Origin: F-183 sp036502165
GTDB lineage: Bacteria > Acidobacteriota > Terriglobia > Bryobacterales > Bryobacteraceae
Length of the DNA: 16,360 nt
Assembly: GCA_036502165.1 (NCBI GenBank)
Contig: DASXZC010000035.1
Coordinates: 1-16,360, forward strand
Reading direction: 5' to 3'
Shown here: in pieces, positions 8,520-15,400 of the stretch
How positions within the stretch are numbered: position 1 is the stretch's first letter
How the letters are laid out: each line of letters opens with the position of its first letter
Notes under the pieces: generated by a model
Database searches by the model: none
The model's input: the letters and a program-made list of their open reading frames with translations, nothing else
Told to the model about the DNA's origin: nothing
Translations under genes and position numbers: made by a program

Positions 8520-9410
8520 CTACCAGGAGGTCGTGCTCCACAGGACGCGCACCCATATGTTCGTGCTGAGGCACTGGTAGAAGTACGTCGCGTCGACGGC
8601 GTAATTGCCGGTTACGCACGTAGCGGTCGAGGCTGACGGCGTCGCGACACGCAGGCCCACGACGGATGTATCGGCGCTGATCACCGTCTGCCCGGCGACA
8701 TCGGCGGAGACGATTCCCGTTCCGGCGATCACGCTCTTGTTGCTGAGGAACGCTCGCACGTCAACGCCGCCACTCGGATCCCAAGTCCCGGCCGCGGCCA
8801 TCCACATGAACAACGGAATCGAGTCGGAGGGGAACTGCGAGATGCCCGTGACCGCCGAGCATCCGCTGCAGGTGAGCGGAAGCGCCATGCTGCCGACTGT
8901 GATCATGCCGCTCGATGAGATATAGATGTACGCGACGCCGGCGTTGCTGATGCCGCTCGGAACCGAAACCGTAGCGGGACTTCGCAAGGTCGTCGTGATC
9001 CCTCCGAAGCGGACATTGCACGGCGAGGACGACGAGCAACTGGAGCCGATCGCCAACGTCTGAGCGGAACTTGTGGTTGTGACCACGAGATCGGTCAGCG
9101 CGCTGGTGCTGGTGAGCGAGACAGTGCCGCCGCCGCTGCCGCCGGATCCACCGCTACCGGTAGTGATCTGGGTCCAGATATTCGACGCCGCACACACGTA
9201 CAGATTCTGCCCCGCGGCTGCGCTGGTGTTAAAAAATACTTCGCCTTGACCACAGGTCGAGGGAAGGGTGCCGCCGGCCTTCGCCGGCTTCGTCGCGCTC
9301 GCCCCGGTAAAATCGACGTTCTTGCTCTGGGTGCGCAGATCGATCTGCGTTTGCGCGATGCCGGCCACTGCCGGCAAAAGGAAAAATACGACCGTCCGCC
9401 ACTTTTGCAT
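8520..9410 (-). CDS. Exported acidobacterial-type protein with Gly/Ser linker and two flanking YxCxxxNIW modules
   Basis: A 296-residue protein of unknown function. It has a signal peptide (MQKWRTVVFFLLPAVAGIAQ, cleavage near residue 20). Next comes QIDLRTQSKNVDFTGAS, a mature start I recall in many exported acidobacterial proteins. Then come TCGQGEVFF (Cys53), YVCAASNIWTQI (Cys73, Trp79), a flexible GSGGSGGSGGG linker (residues 85-95) and a Ser/Thr-rich beta-type region with close cysteine pairs (125/131, 181/184). The C terminus repeats the first module: TCVTGNYAVDATYFYQC, then LSTNIWVRV (Cys265, Cys280, Trp286). No transmembrane anchor or catalytic motif is seen. The composition resembles phage tail-fibre or secreted structural proteins. 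The ATG at 9410 is supported by the signal peptide; an AGAGAAAG stretch about 7-14 bases before it is a weak ribosome site. A perfect TTGACA on this strand (9528-9523) has no acceptable -10 partner. Confidence 0.75.
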   Translation of the reverse strand: MQKWRTVVFFLLPAVAGIAQTQIDLRTQSKNVDFTGASATKPAKAGGTLPSTCGQGEVFFNTSAAAGQNLYVCAASNIWTQITTGSGGSGGSGGGTVSLTSTSALTDLVVTTTSSAQTLAIGSSCSSSSPCNVRFGGITTTLRSPATVSVPSGISNAGVAYIYISSSGMITVGSMALPLTCSGCSAVTGISQFPSDSIPLFMWMAAAGTWDPSGGVDVRAFLSNKSVIAGTGIVSADVAGQTVISADTSVVGLRVATPSASTATCVTGNYAVDATYFYQCLSTNIWVRVLWSTTSW

Positions 9411-9566
9411 GGTTTACTTTCTCTTTTCTGGGTCATCCGCAAAGGCCTGCGCGGCGAAAGCGGTCCCGCTACCACGATAAGACCGGTGTACAAGCGTTTT
9501 TACGTATCTGATTGATCTGTAATGTCAAACTCCCCGAACTGGCATGGGAGTCCAACTGATGTTCGA

Positions 9567-9584
9567 TATACTATGCGAACAGGT
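9567..9584 (+). promoter_or_regulatory. -10-like box and ribosome site deciding the start of the DUF937-OmpA gene
   Basis: TATACT (9567-9572) is 5 of 6 to TATAAT, though the candidate -35 (ATGGGA at 9544-9549) is poor. AGGT (9581-9584) stands 6 bases before the ATG at 9591. If this promoter is used, transcription starts near 9579, which excludes the upstream ATGs at 9522 and 9573 and leaves a leader of about 12 bases. The remaining divergent gap (9411-9566) holds nothing else recognised. Confidence 0.35.
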
Positions 9585-9590
9585 CAAAAT

Positions 9591-10727
9591 ATGCCCCTAC
9601 TAGACAGTTTTATGAAGATGGTCACCCCGGAGCTCACGAGTTCGATGGCGGAAAAACTGGACGAATCGCCGGACGCCGTTCGCAAAGGAATGCAGGCTGG
9701 CGCGGCCACTCTGCTTGCGTCGCTCGCCAATAAAGCCGCAGAAAGTTCCAGTTTCCTGCAGCAACTGTTCGGCATGGTCAATCAGCCTGGTGCCGGCTCG
9801 CAACTGATGACGGCTGCGTTCGGCACGCACGTCCAGCAAACGACGATCGCGACCCTGGTCGGTCAGTCGGCCAAAATCAAGGGAAGTTCGGCGTCCACTC
9901 TGCTCGAAATGGCGGCTCCGATGGTGTTGGGAATTTTGGGCAAAGAGACGTCTGCATCCTCGCTCGAGAGCACGCTATCGGCGGAACTGCCTGGGCTCGG
10001 CAAATTCCTCCCCGCGGGCATCGGATCTGTGATCGGCGGCGCGGGAGCATCCACGGTCACGGCACACGCGGACGCCCACGGTGACGCCCACGAGCCTGAA
10101 CCTGTGAAGGGCGGCGGCGGATGGGTTCTTCCAGCGCTGGTCGGATTGATTCTGCTCGGAGCTTTGACCTGGTGGTATTTAAGGGGATCCGACACGGCAA
10201 CTCCTCCGCCGGCGCAGACTGCCGAGGCGGCAACGACCGAGGCGCCGAAGAACTTGTGGCCCGCGCTCGGCGAGTTCGGGAAGCGGAAGCTGGCGGATGG
10301 AACCGAGTTGAGCATTCCGAAGCTGGGCGTCGAGAATCGCCTGATCGACTTCATCGAGGATTCGAGCAAGAAGGTCGACAAGGAGACTTGGTTCGACTTC
10401 GACCGTCTGTTGTTCGACACCGGCAACGCCACTCTGCAACCGGCTTCGCAGGCGCAACTCGCCGATATCGCGGCGATTTTGAAAGCGTATCCGAAAGTCA
10501 AAATGCGGATCGGCGGCTACACGGACAACGTCGGCGACAAGGCCGCGAACATGACGCTCTCGCAGGCGCGGGCGTCGAATGTCGCAGCGGAGCTCGAGAA
10601 GCTAGGAGTCGACAAATCGCGCCTGGATTCGAAAGGCTATGGAGAAGATCATCCCGTCGCCCCGAACGACACCGATGAAGGCCGCGCCAAGAATCGCCGC
10701 ATTTCGATGCGCGTGATGGAGAAATAA
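9591..10727 (+). CDS. DUF937 domain fused through one membrane segment to an OmpA peptidoglycan-binding domain
   Basis: A 378-residue membrane protein. Residues about 1-125 are DUF937-like (YidB/DUF937 family): MPLLDSFMKMVTPEL, then ESPDAVRKGMQAGAATLLASLANKA and LLEMAAPMVLGILGK. A Gly/Ala/His-rich stretch leads to one membrane segment near residues 178-198 (WVLPALVGLILLGALTWWYL). A Pro/Ala linker follows, and then an OmpA_C/MotB domain (about 265-375) with FDFDRLLFDTG, the GGYTDN motif, LSQARASNVAAELEKLGV, GYGEDHPVAPN and GRAKNRRISMRV. That domain normally binds meso-DAP in peptidoglycan. With no signal peptide, the likely topology is DUF937 in the cytoplasm and OmpA in the periplasm. The ATG at 9591 is preferred because DUF937 proteins begin at this LLDS motif and a ribosome site precedes it. 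An ATG at 9522 would add 23 uncharacteristic residues. Biological role unknown. Confidence 0.88.
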   Translation: MPLLDSFMKMVTPELTSSMAEKLDESPDAVRKGMQAGAATLLASLANKAAESSSFLQQLFGMVNQPGAGSQLMTAAFGTHVQQTTIATLVGQSAKIKGSSASTLLEMAAPMVLGILGKETSASSLESTLSAELPGLGKFLPAGIGSVIGGAGASTVTAHADAHGDAHEPEPVKGGGGWVLPALVGLILLGALTWWYLRGSDTATPPPAQTAEAATTEAPKNLWPALGEFGKRKLADGTELSIPKLGVENRLIDFIEDSSKKVDKETWFDFDRLLFDTGNATLQPASQAQLADIAAILKAYPKVKMRIGGYTDNVGDKAANMTLSQARASNVAAELEKLGVDKSRLDSKGYGEDHPVAPNDTDEGRAKNRRISMRVMEK

Positions 10728-10751
10728 TCAGCGGGCCGGCGTGCCCGGCTG
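10719..10751 (-). terminator. Possible intrinsic terminator of the O-antigen ligase gene
   Basis: A GC-rich hairpin spans 10729-10751: CAGC-GGGC pairs with GCCC-GCTG (8 bp with one bulged G) around a 6-base loop. Read on the minus strand it is followed by a T-rich run (ATTATTTCT, 10727-10719), so it could end the minus-strand transcript at its own stop codon. On the plus strand no T-run follows, so it would at most slow read-through from the DUF937-OmpA gene. Confidence 0.35.
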
Positions 10752-12281
10752 CGGCGGATGCTTACGCGGATTCCGCCGCCAGGGGGCATTCGCATTCGGG
10801 TCCACAACTTCCGGCGCGGTCGAGGCGGTCTTTCCGGCCAGAGCCGGAACCGGCTTCGGAAGTATAGGTTTCGACGGAAAGAATCGCGAGTTGCCGAGCG
10901 GCGTTTGATTCGATTCCGCATGAACCGGGACCGGTGCCGGCAGCTTGCTATTCACGACCGTTTGATAGACGACGCCGACCGCGATCGAGAATCCGACCAG
11001 GATGTACATCAGAAAGTCCGTGGCCATACTGGTGAAGAATCCGTTGAAACAGAAACTCAAATAAGCGAACAGCACGGCTCCGGCGATCAGGTTCAGCTCC
11101 CGCATACCGGGATCGAATTTGGTCGCTTTCCGAACCCTCCACGCTTCCATCATCGACAGGTAGAGAGCCGACATGTAAATGACGAATCCCGGGATGCCAG
11201 TCTCCGCGGAGATCTCGGTGTACATGTTGTGCGTGACCTGCCACAACGCCTTTTCGCCCTGGCTCAGCTTGTCATTGGCAGCGACGTTTTCATACACTCC
11301 GAGTCCCACGCCGAGGAAGGGATGCTTGGCGGTTTCTTCGAGACTTTCGATCAAAAGCGCATAACGAGCGTCGGATGAACCCATCGCCGAAGCCGCCACT
11401 TCATTGCGCGCCTGGCTATCGAACAGCGTCGCCCAGCGTTCCTTCAAAGTCTTGGGCGCCCATGCCAAAACCGCGACCGTCGCGGCCACTGCCACGACAA
11501 TGAACTTGGCCTTGCTTGCCAATTTCATGCTGACAAACATCGGCACGGCAAGCAGCGCGATGGTGATCAGTCCACTGCGCGATCCGGTGCGGAGCACGGA
11601 CAACAGCCCGAGCATGATAGCGCCGAAAAAGAACATGCGCGTGAACCAGGAATAGCGGTTATTTATCAGAATGAATCCCCAGAACGGGATCATGCACATG
11701 ATATAAATCGCCACCAGGTTCGCGTTCGAAAAGCTGCCGCTCGATGCGAAGCGGTCCGCTTCATCGGCGACTCCGGTGAACTGCATCCAGCCGAGCGCGA
11801 TGATTCCCGCCCAGGCCATGGCCCAGATCCCTTTGCGCAGGGTGTCGATGCTGAGGGTCAGGAATCCACCGAGGAAGAAGACAGCCAGGTAGAACAGCAG
11901 CACCGGCTGCATGAATTCAAATGTGCCTCGCCGATAGCCGCTGAACGGCAGCGAAAGCAGCACCCACAAGTGAAAGGCGATCCACATTTTGCCGACGCGC
12001 GTCGTGCCGACTTTGATGAGCTTGCCGGTCACAATCGACAATGCCAGTAGCGTCGTGCTGATGATCAGGATCTGATAGAAAGACGTGTTGAAAACATGCG
12101 CGGTGATTTCCGGCACGCGTCCGACCAGCATGACAATGTAAATGAGAGTCAAGCGGAACGCGAGGTTGTCGAGCGGATTGTTGGCCGCGGCGCCAAGACC
12201 GGTCGCCGGCGGCGCCACGAGCGGATTGGCGGGCGCGTTGCCGGTGCGGATGAACGAGGAAAGTGGCGTCGATGCTGCCAT
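10728..12281 (-). CDS. O-antigen ligase / Wzy-type polysaccharide polymerase, integral membrane
   Basis: A 517-residue polytopic membrane protein with about ten to twelve hydrophobic segments, beginning near residue 45 (LTLIYIVMLVGRVPEI). It carries the PF04932-type core: LRTGSRSGLI with Arg231, then a large periplasmic loop containing HPFLGVGLGVYE and HNMYTEISAETGIPGFVIY with His351. Arg and His in these positions are the usual ligase/polymerase residues. It should join undecaprenyl-linked glycan units, either polymerising repeats or transferring glycan to an acceptor; sequence does not separate the two. After the last membrane segment there is an unusual Pro/Lys/Arg-rich tail of about 70 residues ending WRRNPRKHPPQPGTPAR. 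The ATG at 12281 (MAASTPLSSF) is preferred to a GTG at 12365, whose extra residues lack family character and would include the promoter at 12316-12288. It is tail-to-tail with the DUF937-OmpA gene and head-to-head with the large exoprotein gene. Confidence 0.88.
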   Translation of the reverse strand: MAASTPLSSFIRTGNAPANPLVAPPATGLGAAANNPLDNLAFRLTLIYIVMLVGRVPEITAHVFNTSFYQILIISTTLLALSIVTGKLIKVGTTRVGKMWIAFHLWVLLSLPFSGYRRGTFEFMQPVLLFYLAVFFLGGFLTLSIDTLRKGIWAMAWAGIIALGWMQFTGVADEADRFASSGSFSNANLVAIYIMCMIPFWGFILINNRYSWFTRMFFFGAIMLGLLSVLRTGSRSGLITIALLAVPMFVSMKLASKAKFIVVAVAATVAVLAWAPKTLKERWATLFDSQARNEVAASAMGSSDARYALLIESLEETAKHPFLGVGLGVYENVAANDKLSQGEKALWQVTHNMYTEISAETGIPGFVIYMSALYLSMMEAWRVRKATKFDPGMRELNLIAGAVLFAYLSFCFNGFFTSMATDFLMYILVGFSIAVGVVYQTVVNSKLPAPVPVHAESNQTPLGNSRFFPSKPILPKPVPALAGKTASTAPEVVDPNANAPWRRNPRKHPPQPGTPAR

Positions 12282-12287
12282 AATACG

Positions 12288-12316
12288 AATGTACCATCGG
12301 GAAGCGTACCGGCCAA
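12288..12316 (-). promoter_or_regulatory. Possible extended -10 promoter giving a leaderless O-antigen ligase message
   Basis: On the minus strand TTGGCC (12316-12311, 4 of 6), a 17-base spacer ending in TGG (an extended -10 TGn) and TACATT (12293-12288, 4 of 6). The predicted transcription start, about 7 bases downstream, falls on the A of the ATG at 12281. No Shine-Dalgarno sequence is visible, which agrees with a leaderless start. Each element is weak alone. Confidence 0.35.
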
Positions 12317-12464
12317 GACACAATTTCCCGGTACTTTTGGGGACGTGAAAAATGGCCGTTCCCACTGACCGATGGTTTTGGAGAGCCCCATTTTTACCAA
12401 CAAATCGGTACTTTGTAATGCAAAGCGCGGCTGATCGCCTCCGGATGCCCGCTAAGCTTTGGCC

Positions 12465-12468
12465 GGAG
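12465..12468 (+). promoter_or_regulatory. Shine-Dalgarno site of the large exoprotein gene
   Basis: GGAG stands 6 bases before the ATG at 12475, one of the better ribosome sites in this window, and fixes the start. A possible -10 (TGTAAT, 12414-12419) lies upstream without a convincing -35, so transcription might begin near 12426. The rest of the 193-base divergent gap (12282-12474) shows no other recognised element. Confidence 0.5.
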
Positions 12469-12474
12469 TATCGT

Positions 12475-15400
12475 ATGACTCAGAAACAGAAATTCAGCAT
12501 CCTTCGAACGGCGCGCGGCCGCCTTCCCTTTCTTTCCCTGCTTCTGGCCGCCACGGCGTTCGGGCAGATCCCCAGCATTCGAATCGGAACGACTGCTACG
12601 CAGGCCGTGATTTCTTATACGGCGCCCGATTTTAATCCGTGCACGATCGACATCCGCGAGACGAGTTCGTCGAATCCGCTCGTGCATGATGTCGATCCAT
12701 CGATTTACCCGGGCTCGAATCTCGACACGCGCGCGGGCAGTCTCACTACCGGACGCAAGCGAGTCTTCGTGGCGGGCAAGCGGGCGGCCGAGCCAGGGCT
12801 CGATGGAAGATGGTATTCGCGAGCACTGCAGACGAACACACAGCACGTGGTGACGATCAGTTGCTCGAGCGGCACGGTGACGGGCACCGCGCAGTTCTCG
12901 ACCATGAACAGTCCGCTGGGGGCAACGGCGAACGATCCACTGCCGGTCGATCCGAATAATCCCGGCCAGTACGCGTGGCCCACGATCAATTGGACGGACC
13001 GCACGCAGACGATCGTGGATCCGCAAACAGGATTCCTCGTGCGGCAACTCGATTCGCCGCGCGATTCGTATCTGCAGATCGGTTCCGGATCGTTTGCGTC
13101 GGCGTCGAACGTAGGAGGCGGAAGCGCGTGGACGACTCCCACCTCCGCACTGGCTGACGATTCCGCGGCTGCGACGTATACGGGAACTTCGCGAGGCTGG
13201 ATGTTCCTCGAGTTCGGGCTCAGCTTTTTGAATAGCTCCTCGCATTCGACGCTGACTCCATCGGCGAACACGTTTGTGCCGACGTTCAATGCGTGGTGTT
13301 CGAGCGGCGACTGCTCGACCGCATCGAGCGACGATCGCAGCATCCAGTACTGCATGACGATCGATGGCATGACCTGCGCGACCGATATGCTGCAGCACAC
13401 GCTGACGGCATGTACGTCTGGATGTACGGGATCGAGCTTTCGCTTCGCGGCGATGACCAGTCCACAAGCGATGCTGGCGGATTGGTATTCGAGCGGCCAT
13501 TACAACACATCGGTCAGCGCTGTTGCCTTGTCGCGCCTCTCGGGCGTCGTCAACCGGACCGGCGCGAGCGTCGTGCTGCTCTTCGGAGACCGGTTCAATT
13601 TAGCGTGGGGCGCGGGCTCGACGATCAGCATCAATAGCGTTGCGTACTCGATCGCGAGCGTCGATAGCGACGGCACGCTGACCCTCGCTGGATCCCCTGC
13701 AGGCACGGACACCAACGTGCCGTACATCGGCTCGAACGCCGGACTTCTGATTCGCAAACTGACGACAGGCACGCAGCAGATCAGCGTGCAGTCGGTGAGC
13801 TACTCCTACGAAATCGGCGATGCTCCGACGCTCGAGGATAGCGGCGACGAGGATGCGCTTGCGAATTGCGCGGAAGTCCAGGTGGCCGGACCGGGCGGTG
13901 AACTCGGGTGGCACTGCCAGGTTTCGCAATCCATCTATTGGATCGGCGGTACGACGGGAACGGTCAATCGGCTGGGCCGGGCCTCGGTGCCATTCAATGG
14001 CGGCACTCCCGGCTGGGGCGGATTTTGCGCGAACAACGACTCATTCTGGGATAACGCGGATCCGAACAGCCTCTATTGTCCACAGAACAGCCACAACGGC
14101 CACGTACTGCTGCTGAAGCTGACCTACTCGGGATCGAACACGGACATCGGAGATCTGACCGAATCGGCGGGGCTCATCGCTTGTGGAAGCGCGCCCTGCT
14201 GGAACGTGACCAACCTGACGGCATCAGGAAGCGAGCTGGATACGCAGATGGCGGCGTTCCATCCTGCCTGGGCGACGTACAAATTCAAGGCGGGCAGTAT
14301 CGCGATCTTCGGACGCGCGGCCGGTGCAAATTCCCTGATGTTCATGGTGCGTCGCGATGGCAACAACGACACCATGGCGTTCATTTTCAAATACAACCTG
14401 AATACGCATCAGATCGACGGAGCGATGCCATCATGGGCATATTGGCCGGCTCGTTGGGCCGGCATGCACGGTCCGCTCGACATGAACAATGCGCAGTGGG
14501 GCGATGCTGAATTGCATGCGTTCACGGGGCCGCTGACGCCGGGGCAGAACGATACGGCGGGCAATGGTCCTTATTTGTCGACCATCACGAGCGGCGCGAT
14601 TTCGAACGCTGGTTCGCCTTGTCCAGTGCGCCCAGCGAATTCGACGATCGCCGGTGCAGATTGGCCCACTGGGAACAAATGCCTGCAGATCACGGTCGAT
14701 GGCGAGCCTGGGGATCCTTCGCCTGCGTTCTACAACAACGGCACGATCAGCGTGACAGGCAACACGGTCACGGGCAACGGAACGCAGTGGACGATCCTCA
14801 TGGATCAGTCGCAGATGCTTATTAACGGGAACTACTATATGTTCTCCTACATCTCGTCGACGCAAGGCACGCTCGCGACCTCGCCGGGTACGTTGTCGAA
14901 CGTCGCGTATACGCTGTATCTGGAGCCGGTCAACAATTCGAAAGTCGGTCATCCGCTGTACTCTTACTTGCAGGACGCGGCCGAACGTGACGTATTCTGC
15001 ATCCTGCCGCAAGGCGATTTCAACGGCTGCAGTGGACTCTATCCGCTCTCCGGCGCGATTCCTAATGAGTACGTCCGGTTGATTCTCAAGAGCGGAAATA
15101 CCTGGACGCTGCAGCGCGGATGGGCGGGAACCAATCCGACGACTCCGTTCGTCGCACAAGGCGCGAACGCGGAAATCGTTGCGCAACCGGGTAGTTGCTT
15201 CTTCGACAGCACGTATCCGTGCGCCGCTCTTCGTGTGGTGTGGGATTTTGTGAACGATCCTTATGGTTACAACGCAAACGGCAACACCGTCGTCAGGGAT
15301 CAGAACGATCAGGGATGCTGCCATGCGACGTTCCAAGGTGTCAGCGTCGATCTCGCATACACGTGCCCGACGCTTGACGGAGTTTCAAGCGGCTGCTACA

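Noticed and set aside
9124..9160. GGC/AGC-type short tandem repeat as a phase-variable tract
   Set aside because: It encodes the Gly/Ser linker with mixed codons; the DNA itself is not a uniform repeat that would slip.
9523..9528. Perfect TTGACA on the minus strand as promoter of the exported small protein
   Set aside because: No -10 with even 4 of 6 matches lies 15-19 bases downstream, so it is probably coincidental.
9522..9590. 23-residue N-terminal extension of the DUF937-OmpA protein
   Set aside because: The text is not domain-like, and a -10 box and ribosome site lie inside it, just before the ATG at 9591.
12394..13500. 368-codon minus-strand open frame at the start of the exoprotein gene
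   Set aside because: Arg-rich antisense translation without hydrophobic core or motif; the plus frame has a signal peptide and a good ribosome site.
14431..15336. 301-codon minus-strand open frame inside the exoprotein gene
   Set aside because: Same antisense artefact; composition dominated by Arg and Val with no recognisable fold.
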